Shown here piece after piece: positions 1 through 6,479 of a stretch of 36,374 nucleotides of DNA. The position numbers and the translations under genes were made by a program. The DNA lies in NCBI GenBank assembly GCA_016213935.1, contig JACQZG010000031.1, positions 1-36,374 of the forward strand. The letters are read 5' to 3'. The notes under the pieces are model-generated. The model had not been told where the DNA came from. It saw only the letters and a list, made by a program, of their open reading frames with translations, and did no database searches. The stretch comes from Nitrospirota bacterium. Its GTDB lineage: Bacteria; Nitrospirota; Thermodesulfovibrionia; UBA6902. Position 1 is the first letter of the stretch. Each line of letters opens with the position of its first letter.

Positions 1-372
1 GCCCATTTGAGAAAGAAAAGAAGACTCAACAGCCTCTCTCCGCGCGCCCTTCTTCTCAGGAACGGCAGACGCGAGGTCAAGCAGCCTCTGAACCCCCTGA
101 GGCAGTCCGTTTATATCGACATTGATATTATTCTTTGAGCACTGGTCAAGGATCTTAATAATGAAAGTAAGCAGCCCGCTGTCCCAGTCTGTTACGCCTT
201 CTGATTCAAAGATTATCTTCTTGATCCCTGAACCTGCCTCAACCTGCTTCTGAACCTCATCAGCAGACGGCAGCGCCTTCCCGATCCTGCAATCCCCTGC
301 GATATGAACAAGCAGAGTATCGCCATCCTTCCGGCTGAAGCTCATCCCGCACTGTGCCGAAACAGTTTCCAT
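1..372 (-). CDS. MlaE-type ABC transporter permease, N-terminal STAS domain (3'-truncated by window edge)
   Basis: Reading the minus strand from an ATG at 370-372 gives 124 open codons that run off the left edge without a stop. The visible part starts METVSAQCGM and contains DTLLVHIAGDCRIGKALPSA, a GVTDWDSGLLTF segment and NINVDINGLPQGVQRLL. This is the pattern of the STAS-like domain fused in front of the MlaE (YrbE) permease in many Gram-negative phyla. The family is the inner-membrane permease of the Mla system, which moves phospholipids between inner and outer membrane. The transmembrane permease part would lie outside the window. No strong Shine-Dalgarno precedes the ATG. TATACT (431-436, minus) and TATATT (403-408, minus) are possible -10 boxes. 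Assignment rests on the STAS part only, so other STAS-containing proteins are not excluded. Confidence 0.72.
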   Translation of the reverse strand, partial: METVSAQCGMSFSRKDGDTLLVHIAGDCRIGKALPSADEVQKQVEAGSGIKKIIFESEGVTDWDSGLLTFIIKILDQCSKNNINVDINGLPQGVQRLLDLASAVPEKKGARREAVESSFLSQMG

Positions 373-536
373 AATATTGTCTGCCTGATTTAAAGGTGTC
401 TTAATATAGATAAATTAACGGGCTCAGAGCAGTATAACACGTCATCAAAACAAGAGAAAAGAACTATGAAACGGTTGCGTTACTCCAGCTTCAAAGGTTG
501 ACAATAGAGAACCGTCAAGGTGGTGCCAGATTATTC

Positions 537-566
537 TTTACATATTATTAAGGCTTCTGATATTAT
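537..566 (+). promoter_or_regulatory. Possible sigma-70 promoter upstream of the repeat-protein gene
   Basis: TTTACA (537-542), an 18-bp spacer and TATTAT (561-566) lie about 55 bp before the ATG at 622. The stretch 373-621 otherwise shows no gene. A GTTAGGC heptamer at 588-594, just downstream, fits the integron R' core consensus GTTRRRY and could be the left boundary of a cassette. That would place this promoter outside the cassette. Both points are inferred from consensus matches only. Confidence 0.3.
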
Positions 567-621
567 CGGAAAATTACATAATAACTGGTTAGGCTCGACT
601 TCTACAACCAAGGAGGTAATT

Positions 622-975
622 ATGAAAAAGTATCTGTTGTGCATTGCACTGATTGCAGTATCCACAGTTTCTTCAATAGTTACAGCTCAGACCCGCTGCT
701 ATAGCGACGGATATGGAAATACTACATGCCGAGATTTTGACGGCAACACAACTCGGGGGTACACAGACGCATACGGCAATAGCACATGGCGAGATAACAA
801 CGGAAACTCCGTCAGGGGCTACTCGGATTCCTACGGAAATAGCACTTTCAGGGATAACAATGGAAATACAGTTCGCGGGTACTCTGACCCATATGGAAAT
901 AGTACATACAGAGACAATAATGGAAATACAACTCGCTGCTATTCGGACGCCTATGGCAATACCACTTGTCGCTAA
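622..975 (+). CDS. Secreted tandem-repeat protein (20-residue repeats, Cys-containing end units)
   Basis: The 117-residue product begins with a clear Sec signal peptide (MKKYLLCIALIAVSTVSS, cleavage probably after IVTAQ). The rest is almost entirely a 20-residue repeat of the form RGYSDxYGNSTxRDNNGNTx, present about 4.6 times. The first and last units carry RCYSD...YGNTTC, while the inner units have G and W/F/Y in those places, so cysteines occur only at the two ends of the array. The start is fixed by AGGAGG at 611-616, five bases before the ATG; the longer open frame back to 520 lacks a ribosome site. The gene ends four bases before an attC-like hairpin, which suggests a gene cassette. The repeat resembles short YD/SYGN-type motifs in bacterial exported proteins. 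I do not recognise a function; a beta-rich or metal-binding surface protein is possible. Confidence 0.85.
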   Translation: MKKYLLCIALIAVSTVSSIVTAQTRCYSDGYGNTTCRDFDGNTTRGYTDAYGNSTWRDNNGNSVRGYSDSYGNSTFRDNNGNTVRGYSDPYGNSTYRDNNGNTTRCYSDAYGNTTCR

Positions 976-978
976 CAT

Positions 979-1041
979 GCCTAACCCGGCAGTCGTGAAG
1001 GACTGCGCAACAGCGCGCAGCCCCTCACTTTTACGTTGGCT
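979..1041 (+). other. attC-like integron recombination site (alternative: terminator hairpin)
   Basis: GCCTAAC (979-985) matches the R'' core RYYYAAC. GTTGGCT (1035-1041) matches GTTRRRY at all but one position. Between them is an imperfect palindrome: GTGAAGG (995-1001) pairs with CCTCAC (1023-1028) with one extrahelical A, and CTGCGC (1003-1008) pairs with GCGCAG (1015-1020). Two unequal unpaired spacers lie next to the core boxes. Core boxes, spacers, a bulged stem and a total of 63 bp placed right after a gene stop are the layout of an attC site. The stem followed by TTTTAC could also act as an intrinsic terminator. No integrase gene is in the window, so this would be a lone or remnant cassette site. 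Confidence 0.6.
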
Positions 1042-1064
1042 CCATACAGCGCAAACCTCCAATT

Positions 1065-1382
1065 ATGAATGATAATAATTCGCGGCAGGTTTTGTTTAGC
1101 TACATAAAGGCACTCATGGCGGTTGGCTTCGCGATTGTATTTGGCTTATGTGGCGGTTTTTTTCTGCGCGACAATTTTTCTTGGAATGCAACCTCGATAG
1201 TCATATTTCGCTGTATTTCAGTAGGCTTATTAGCCACATCAGCACTCGCACGGCTGGGTTGGAACATTCAGACTTGGGGTGGTAGCAGTCCGGCAGAAAG
1301 ATTGAATATGTGGCTATTTCGCATTTTTTACATATTGGGGCTTATATCAACAGTTGCCTCATTTTGCCTAAAAGCATTTTAA
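1065..1382 (+). CDS. Small membrane protein, three predicted TM helices, cassette-like
   Basis: A 105-residue protein with three hydrophobic segments at roughly residues 14-33, 43-62 and 85-103. A short soluble loop containing GWNIQTWGGSSPAERLN lies between helices 2 and 3. It begins 30 bp after the right core of the attC-like site, the position expected of the next gene of a cassette array. There is no recognisable Shine-Dalgarno before the ATG. No second attC-like hairpin was seen after the stop at 1382, so if it was a cassette its right end is lost. The family is not recognised; the function is unknown. Confidence 0.6.
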   Translation: MNDNNSRQVLFSYIKALMAVGFAIVFGLCGGFFLRDNFSWNATSIVIFRCISVGLLATSALARLGWNIQTWGGSSPAERLNMWLFRIFYILGLISTVASFCLKAF

Positions 1383-1445
1383 AGGCTAATTCACTTGCCG
1401 TATTTAAATTGTGATGTTGATTACTATCACGAAAAGGAGGAGCAC

Positions 1446-1889
1446 ATGGGATTACTTAAGTGGCTTTTTCAGTCAGGCACTCCGGCACCAAAACTACAAG
1501 TCCATCCCGATGATGAAGATCTCATAACAGAAGATGATATCCAATGGTGGGAATCGTTAACGTTATCAGATTGTAAAGTGATGGAAGAACAGGATCATGT
1601 TGCTCAATATGCTCTTTTTATGAAACTTACTAATGAGGACGGTTTGTCAGAAGAAGAGGCGATAAGACGAGTCAGGAAAACACATCTCTATTATTATGGC
1701 ACGCTTAAGCAAAGAGAAAATGAACTGCTTGGTTTTAAAGGTGATGATGCCAAATTGCCATACATAGTGAAAGACAAAGCAAATAAAGCTGTAATGAAAT
1801 TTGTCAGAAAAATGGATAAGGGTAAGCGAGAGAGCGCATCAAGCATGAATGCCATTGTCCGTAACTTGATAAGGGCTAAAAAGGTATGA
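1446..1889 (+). CDS. Hypothetical protein, 147 aa, charged and probably soluble
   Basis: The start is set by AGGAGG at 1435-1440, five bases before the ATG at 1446; the frame is open upstream to 1395 but without a ribosome site. The protein has a short N-terminal stretch (MGLLKWLFQSG), an acidic segment rich in D and E around residues 20-45, and then an alternating charged, helix-prone body ending in RNLIRAKKV. No catalytic motif, signal peptide or transmembrane helix was found. The AT-rich composition matches the accessory neighbourhood rather than the housekeeping genes. The family is not recognised. Confidence 0.65.
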   Translation: MGLLKWLFQSGTPAPKLQVHPDDEDLITEDDIQWWESLTLSDCKVMEEQDHVAQYALFMKLTNEDGLSEEEAIRRVRKTHLYYYGTLKQRENELLGFKGDDAKLPYIVKDKANKAVMKFVRKMDKGKRESASSMNAIVRNLIRAKKV

Positions 1890-1982
1890 TCTGGTTTATA
1901 TGGAGGTTGAACCAATCAGCTTATCGGAAGAATACCCATGCAGTTATTCAGCCTGCGTCATTAAGGCGGCGCATGACGCGCG

Positions 1983-2057
1983 CTTTATAGCCAGAAAGAA
2001 GTGGCGGATCATCTAGGCATTCACTATTCTATGATAAGTAAATTACTTAAAGGGTGA
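1983..2057 (+). pseudogene. C-terminal remnant of a REP-associated (RayT/Y1) transposase
   Basis: From 1983 one frame reads LYSQKEVADHLGIHYSMISK and then LLKG before a TGA at 2055-2057. This is the characteristic C-terminal helix-turn-helix tail (EVAxHLGxHYSxxSRxLK) of the long form of REP-associated tyrosine transposases, often mis-annotated as DnaA-like. Upstream in the same frame there is an immediate TGA and no catalytic domain, so only the tail survives. It lies next to repeats that look like the 5' end of the same kind of gene. Confidence 0.6.
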
Positions 2058-2107
2058 TTAATAATACAAGAAGCAAGACCAATACCCCAATACGATTGCA
2101 GATGAAA

Positions 2108-2169
2108 AATTAAACCAGACACCTGCCGTCAAAACTCTTTTCATCAATGCCGAGAAGCGAGATTATCGT
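2108..2169 (+). repeat. 62-bp direct repeat, copy 1, ending in a RayT-like N-terminus
   Basis: The 62 bp are identical to 2852-2913 except for one C/T difference. The last part encodes ATG (2147) MPRSEIIV. In this copy the frame continues GAPHSPQKMNN, which resembles the usual RayT start (MPR-ARIVxxGAPHHITQRGNNR) with local decay. The repeat is therefore probably the 5' flank plus the first codons of a degenerate REP-associated transposase. With copy 2 it brackets the intact TA module. Confidence 0.8.
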
Positions 2170-2208
2170 GGGGGCCCCTCATTCCCCGCAGAAAATGAAC
2201 AACATATC

Positions 2209-2237
2209 TTGACTAAATTATTTGTAGGTTGTACGAT
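2209..2237 (+). promoter_or_regulatory. Sigma-70 promoter of the Phd/RelE TA operon
   Basis: TTGACT (2209-2214), a 17-bp spacer and TACGAT (2232-2237) form a good sigma-70 promoter 27 bp before the antitoxin ATG. The -10 box overlaps the left arm of an inverted repeat, as expected of an autoregulated TA operon. Confidence 0.6.
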
Positions 2238-2262
2238 TAGCCATACCATAGGAGGTACAACC
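2227..2262. promoter_or_regulatory. Inverted-repeat operator candidate of the TA operon
   Basis: GGTTGTAC (2227-2234) and GTACAACC (2255-2262) are perfect 8-bp inverted copies separated by 20 bp. They cover the -10 box and the ribosome site GGAGG (2251-2255). Phd/YefM antitoxins repress their own promoters by binding palindromes, so this is a plausible operator. It could alternatively hide the ribosome site in an mRNA hairpin. Confidence 0.5.
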
Positions 2263-2263
2263 A

Positions 2264-2545
2264 ATGCCAAGCGCACCTAAAATCATACCCATTTCCGACC
2301 TCAGACAAAACGCCAGCGACGTGGTGAAGAAGGTTGCGTCTTCGAGAGAACCGGTATTCATTACGCAACGTGGACGAGCGGCTGCCGTCATGGTTAGCAT
2401 GGAAGTCTATAAAAACACGCAGCATGAAATAGACATTTTGCACTTGCTGGCCAGAGGCGAGAAAGAAATAGCGGCAGGAATCGGTTATGAACTCGACAAC
2501 GTCCTCAAGGAAGCTGACCATTATCTTGCGGCTGCAAAACCGTGA
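2264..2545 (+). CDS. Phd/YefM-family antitoxin
   Basis: A 93-residue protein of the Phd/YefM fold. The N-terminal DNA-binding part carries the typical series IPISDLRQNASDVVKKV, EPVFITQRGRAAAVMVS and MEVYKNTQ. The C-terminal tail would wrap the toxin. The antitoxin neutralises the RelE/ParE-type toxin encoded next and represses the operon. The start has GGAGG nine bases upstream and a good promoter. The stop codon overlaps the toxin start in a GTGA arrangement, so the pair is translationally coupled. The module looks intact, unlike two of the other three TA loci in the window. Confidence 0.9.
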   Translation: MPSAPKIIPISDLRQNASDVVKKVASSREPVFITQRGRAAAVMVSMEVYKNTQHEIDILHLLARGEKEIAAGIGYELDNVLKEADHYLAAAKP

Positions 2546-2832
2546 GAATCTTATTTACGCCCACAGGCCGCCGACAATTTCTTGAAGCCATCGGTTATAT
2601 CCACCGTGACAAGCCTTCTGTAGCGGCAAATTTTCGCCAGAAAGCAGAGAAATCTCTGTCTCGACTTAAGAAGTTTCCCAACTCGGGAAGGCCGCTACGG
2701 GAGTTTCCGGAACTTCCTTTTCGTGAAGTTATTGTAAATCCTTATCGCTTTTTCTATAAGGTTAAGGATGATGAAGTATGGATTGTGGCAGTATGGCATG
2801 GTGCTCAATTGCCTGACGAGCCCGAAAAATAA
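2542..2832 (+). CDS. RelE/ParE-family toxin
   Basis: A 96-residue toxin starting at a GTG that overlaps the antitoxin stop by four bases. It shows the family pattern: FTPTGRRQFLEAIGYI at the N-terminus, a central helix pair with FPNSGRPLREFPE, FREVIVNPYRFFYKV and the final strand VWIVAVWHGA. Members either cut mRNA at the ribosome (RelE) or poison gyrase (ParE). The VNPYRFFYKV and WHGAQLP features resemble the ParE branch, but the target cannot be decided from sequence. The pair is bracketed by the 62-bp repeats at 2108 and 2852. Confidence 0.9.
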   Translation: MRILFTPTGRRQFLEAIGYIHRDKPSVAANFRQKAEKSLSRLKKFPNSGRPLREFPELPFREVIVNPYRFFYKVKDDEVWIVAVWHGAQLPDEPEK

Positions 2833-2851
2833 CGGCGCAAAGAGAAATAAG

Positions 2852-2913
2852 AATTAAACCAGACACCTGCCGTCAAAACTTTTTTCATCAATGCCGAGAA
2901 GCGAGATTATCGT
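2852..2913 (+). repeat. 62-bp direct repeat, copy 2
   Basis: Second copy of the repeat at 2108-2169 with one mismatch, starting 19 bp after the toxin stop. Here the RayT-like ATG is at 2891; the frame reads MPRSEIIVGPTSTL and then meets a stop, so this copy is also a fragment. The two copies enclose 682 bp containing only the TA operon and its control region. Confidence 0.8.
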
Positions 2914-2971
2914 AGGGCCGACATCAACGCTGTGATGCCGCCCTATTACCTTTGTCCTATGCCCTGCTGCT

Positions 2972-3811
2972 CTACATATAACCCAGGTCCCTCAGCTTGC
3001 TCATTATCTCTTCCTTGCCCTGCCCGCGGCCTGCCCTCTCATACGTGTTCTCCAGGTCCTGCTCCCACGCGGGGATATCAGACATCTTGGTGGTTGAGCC
3101 CTTTGCCCCAAGCGAACGGTAACCTTCCTTGTAAAGGGTGCAGAACGGCACATTGTACTTGAATATGAAATTCCAGATGTCCCTCTCCATGAAATGGAGT
3201 ATCGGCTGCACCCTCATATGCGGAGGATTCTTGCGCTGCCTGAAATAGACCTCCTGCACCCTCGCCTCCTGTTCGTCCCATCTTATGGCAGTTGCAAGCG
3301 CGGCAACCTTGTTCTCTTCGAGAAACATGTTCATGGCTATCGTCTTCATCAAATGGTTGCCGATAAAGGACTCGGGTTCAAACGGGAACTCCTCATCCGT
3401 GATTCCGAGCATCTCGATCTCTTTCCTGTTTCTCTCATTGAGGCTGCTGACCTTTACCATATCGCCTACTTTTTGCGCCTTATCGGATACATCGGTGTTT
3501 TTGGCTATACGCGCATCCAGGTTCCATTCTTTTTTAAGCTTATGGAATATGTCCCATATCTCTTCAAAGACATAACCCTCGTCTATGAACATGCATTTGG
3601 GCATCTTGACCCCGAGATCTTTACATGTCTCTCTAAAGAGCCATGTCATAGTTGTGCTGTCTTTGCCTCCGGTCCATGCTATCGCGAGATTATCTGGGCC
3701 GAATTTCTCTATCGCCTCTTTGATAATCTTCTTGGAAAGATTTATCTTCTCCTCCAGGCTGAGCCCCATCAGCCTCTCCATCTCTTCCACCGGCATCAAT
3801 TCGTCTTCCAT
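2972..3811 (-). CDS. PAPS reductase/CysD-family adenylyl-transfer enzyme
   Basis: A 279-residue PP-loop ATPase-fold protein. The pyrophosphate-binding loop is WTGGKDSTTMTWL (residues 46-58). The C-terminal end YRSLGAKGSTTKMSDIPAWE... ERAGRGQ... LRDLGYM parallels the CysD ending (YRTLG ... SERxGR ... KRxGYF). The family includes PAPS/APS reductases and the small subunit of ATP sulfurylase. No CysN partner, CysH motif or assimilation cluster is adjacent, so the substrate is uncertain. A good ribosome site (GGGAGGAGAAT) precedes the ATG. It lies 85 bp downstream of the Aas-like ligase on the same strand and may be cotranscribed. Confidence 0.8.
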   Translation of the reverse strand: MEDELMPVEEMERLMGLSLEEKINLSKKIIKEAIEKFGPDNLAIAWTGGKDSTTMTWLFRETCKDLGVKMPKCMFIDEGYVFEEIWDIFHKLKKEWNLDARIAKNTDVSDKAQKVGDMVKVSSLNERNRKEIEMLGITDEEFPFEPESFIGNHLMKTIAMNMFLEENKVAALATAIRWDEQEARVQEVYFRQRKNPPHMRVQPILHFMERDIWNFIFKYNVPFCTLYKEGYRSLGAKGSTTKMSDIPAWEQDLENTYERAGRGQGKEEIMSKLRDLGYM

Positions 3812-3896
3812 ATTCTCCTCCCGTATATGCGGAATACAATCCTTTTGACATCGTTATTATAACATCACCGGTCGGAAAGGCTGAAACACTTCGGCA

Positions 3897-5411
3897 TTAA
3901 ACCATCTCTGCCGCGGACTTCTCAACGGAACGAAAATCTATCTTGCCGCTTCCCAGCTTTGGAAGGGGCTCTATTACTACAAATTTCTTGGGAAGGGCTA
4001 TATTCGGAAGCTCTGCCGACATTTTCTCAAGCGCCATATTCTCGTCGATATTCTCTGATACTGCGGCAATTATCTTTGCGCCTTTAGCCTGATCGGGTAT
4101 CCCAACCACACAGCATTCAGCCCCTTGAGGCAGAAGCCTCTGAAGAACATCCTCTGTCTTTGCAAGCGAGACCATCTCCCCGCCGATCTTGACGAACCTC
4201 TTAAGCCTTCCCGTATGCCAGAGATAACCGTCCTCATCCAGATAGCCCGCATCCCCGGTATCATACCAGCCGTTGCTTATCCGCATGGATGTCTCTTCAG
4301 GGTCATTGAAATATCCTTTCATGACGAGGCCTCCCCTCACCATTATCTTTCCTTCCTCATTTACGGGGCACTCTTTCCCCGTCTCGAAATTTTCTATCCG
4401 CACCTCTACCCCGGGCATTGCCCTTCCCGCGCTGCCCGGCCTGTTGCCCGACGGAGCGTTCACGGAGATAACAGGGGATGTTTCGGTTGTCCCGTATCCT
4501 TCATAAAGGACTATGCCGTGCTTTTCAAGATAACCTTTTCGCAACGCCTCGGGGCATTTATCAGCGCCGCATACAACGTATTTGAGGCTCTCGAAATCGC
4601 CGTGAAGAGATTTTCTGAGATAACCTGAAAGAAAGCTCGGCGTGCTCGCCGTCATTGTCGGCCTCTCTTCGCGGATTATCGAAGATACTGCCTTATAGTC
4701 AAGAGGGTTTGCGTAAGTGATGATGGTCATGCCGTGATAAAGAGGGAGCCATAGGGCAACCGTAAGGCCGAAGACATGGAAGTAAGGGAGGCACGCAAGC
4801 ATCCTGTCATCGCAAGTGAAGCCGAAAAGATCGCTTGCGGCCTTAAGGTTCGAAAGGATATTCCCATGGGTGAGCTGCACGGCCTTTGGCTCCTTCTCGC
4901 TTCCGCTCGTAAAGAGTATCACGGAAACGTCATCCCCGCTTCCAGCGTGCGTCATCTTCATCAGCGCTTTTGCCGGAAGCAATGAGATCAGAGCCGCCCG
5001 AATCTTCTCAAGCGTTGAAATCTTTCTCATTATATCCTCGATAAATACCATGCCTTCAACCGCCGGGCAGTCTATTTTCTGAAGAAGCTTCCTCGAAGTA
5101 ACGACCGTTTTGAAGCCGCATTTATTCCGTGCATATAAAGTATTGCCGTGAGCGCCGGTGGAGTAATTGATCATGACAGGGGCCTTGCCGCTCATCAAGG
5201 CGGCGATAATCGAAAGCGCGCACCCGGCTGAGGTTGGCAGCATTACCCCGATATACTTATCCTCAAATTTGCGAAACTCTCCTGATAAAATCAGGGCGCC
5301 CCGAAGCGCCTTCCAGTAGGTGAGATTCCTTCCCGTGTTGCGGTCAATGAACGCGGTTTTGCTTCCGAATTTCTTCGCGCTCCCGATAAAAGCGTGATGA
5401 AGCTGCTTCAT
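3897..5411 (-). CDS. AMP-dependent acyl-ACP/acyl-CoA synthetase, Aas-like
   Basis: A 504-residue ANL-superfamily adenylating enzyme. Motifs in order: the phosphate loop VILFTSGSEKEPKAVQLTHG (about residue 163 on), the Y-G-T-T-E motif in YEGYGTTETSPV, WYDTGDAGYLDEDGYLWHTG with the ribose-binding Asp, GRLKRFVKIGGEMVSL, and the C-terminal catalytic Lys in PKLGSGKID. The FTSGSE loop and GGEMVSL hinge resemble the ligase half of bifunctional Aas (2-acylglycerophosphoethanolamine acyltransferase/acyl-ACP synthetase). The acyltransferase half is absent, so it probably activates fatty acids for lipid recycling in the inner membrane. Start: AAGGAGA lies upstream of ATG, and TATACT further up could be the -10 box. 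Exact acyl substrate unknown. Confidence 0.85.
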   Translation of the reverse strand: MKQLHHAFIGSAKKFGSKTAFIDRNTGRNLTYWKALRGALILSGEFRKFEDKYIGVMLPTSAGCALSIIAALMSGKAPVMINYSTGAHGNTLYARNKCGFKTVVTSRKLLQKIDCPAVEGMVFIEDIMRKISTLEKIRAALISLLPAKALMKMTHAGSGDDVSVILFTSGSEKEPKAVQLTHGNILSNLKAASDLFGFTCDDRMLACLPYFHVFGLTVALWLPLYHGMTIITYANPLDYKAVSSIIREERPTMTASTPSFLSGYLRKSLHGDFESLKYVVCGADKCPEALRKGYLEKHGIVLYEGYGTTETSPVISVNAPSGNRPGSAGRAMPGVEVRIENFETGKECPVNEEGKIMVRGGLVMKGYFNDPEETSMRISNGWYDTGDAGYLDEDGYLWHTGRLKRFVKIGGEMVSLAKTEDVLQRLLPQGAECCVVGIPDQAKGAKIIAAVSENIDENMALEKMSAELPNIALPKKFVVIEPLPKLGSGKIDFRSVEKSAAEMV

Positions 5412-5578
5412 GCCTGCCTTATCTCCTTAAAAGAACCGTAAAAACTGCTGATAGACAACAGGATGAGTTTATATAAAAGTATATCAGAAACCCCTCCCTA
5501 TTGAACCGCGCCATTTTCTCGTCAAGCTTTATTATTGTCAATCCTGAGAGTTATAATAATCATGTCGTTTTATTCAAT

Positions 5579-6466
5579 ATGGATATCAGTCAATACCTTA
5601 AAAACAAAAAAGAGGCCGTGGACTCATTTCTTGAGTCCTATGCCTCATCAAAAAATAACAGAGACGGCTATCCCAAAGAGCTTATCAATGCGATGAGCTA
5701 TTCTCTGCTCGCCGGAGGAAAGAGGATAAGGCCGATATTGACCCTCGCGAGCTGTGAAGCCGTGGGCAGGGCATCAGACAGTATAATTCCGATTGCCGCC
5801 TCTCTCGAACTTATTCACACATATTCACTGATACATGACGACCTGCCTTCAATGGACAATGACGATTTCAGGAGAAATAAGCCGACCACGCATATCGTCT
5901 TCGGAGAAGCGACCGCGATACTTGCCGGAGATGCTTTATTGACCGAGGCATTCAGTATTATTTCCAATTCAAAGGCCGAGCCCGCCGTTCTTATTGACGT
6001 GATAAGAGAGTTGACGCATGCCTGCGGGCCTGACGGAATGGTCGGAGGCCAGTCTGTCGACATACTTCTTGAGGGGAAGCGCGCGGAAAAGGAAGACATA
6101 ATGTACATCCATACTCACAAGACAGGAGCGCTCATCAACGCATCCGTGCGCATCGGAGCCATTATGGCAGGGGCGGCAAAAAGCCAGTTTGAGCCCTTAT
6201 CTCTTTATGGAGAAAATGTCGGGCTTGCTTTCCAGGTGATTGATGATATTCTTGATATTACCGGCACCACTGAAGAGCTTGGGAAACCCGCGGGTTCCGA
6301 CAATGTCAATGAAAAGAACACATACCCGTCAGTCTTCGGCATCGAGGAATCAAGAAAGATAGCTGAGGCTCTTATATCAAATGCATTAAAGGCGCTTGAA
6401 GGCTTTGACGGCAAAGCAGACCCCCTGAGAGAGATTGCAAGGTATATCATATCAAGAAGGAATTGA
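5579..6466 (+). CDS. ispA: Geranylgeranyl/farnesyl diphosphate synthase
   Basis: A 295-residue trans-prenyltransferase. It carries GGKRIRP (residues 46-52), the first aspartate-rich motif in LIHDDLPSMDNDDFRRNKPT (about 84-103), GGQSVDI and the second aspartate-rich motif in VIDDILDITG (about 220-230), plus the usual C-terminal arginine-rich end. It condenses isopentenyl diphosphate with allylic diphosphates; product length (C15 or C20) cannot be fixed from this. I chose ATG 5579 (MDISQYLKN) because the length then matches the family. The frame is open to a TTG at 5501, but that adds unrelated residues. TATAAT at 5552-5557 lies 21 bp before this ATG and no Shine-Dalgarno is seen. dxs follows after 13 bp, forming an isoprenoid operon. 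Confidence 0.92.
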   Translation: MDISQYLKNKKEAVDSFLESYASSKNNRDGYPKELINAMSYSLLAGGKRIRPILTLASCEAVGRASDSIIPIAASLELIHTYSLIHDDLPSMDNDDFRRNKPTTHIVFGEATAILAGDALLTEAFSIISNSKAEPAVLIDVIRELTHACGPDGMVGGQSVDILLEGKRAEKEDIMYIHTHKTGALINASVRIGAIMAGAAKSQFEPLSLYGENVGLAFQVIDDILDITGTTEELGKPAGSDNVNEKNTYPSVFGIEESRKIAEALISNALKALEGFDGKADPLREIARYIISRRN

Positions 6467-6479
6467 TGGCTGAACTTCC

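Larger units (their letters stand above)
1890..2263. other. Intergenic stretch with decayed transposase pieces and TA promoter
   Basis: These 374 bp hold no intact gene. They contain, in order, the C-terminal end of a RayT-like transposase (1983-2057), one copy of a 62-bp direct repeat (2108-2169) that runs into a RayT-like N-terminal remnant, and the promoter and operator-like palindrome of the downstream TA module. Confidence 0.7.

Noticed and set aside
673..1072. Two further open frames on both strands across the tandem-repeat gene
   Set aside because: They arise because the 60-bp repeat keeps other frames open. They lack ribosome sites and give repetitive nonsense of the real gene.
1035..1382. 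A second complete integron cassette containing the 1065-1382 gene
   Set aside because: No attC-like hairpin or GCCTAAC core was found after the stop at 1382, so only one attC-like site can be supported.
5501..5578. TTG start giving a 26-residue extension of IspA
   Set aside because: The extension does not resemble the family N-terminus, and TATAAT at 5552-5557 lies inside it; ATG 5579 gives the normal length.
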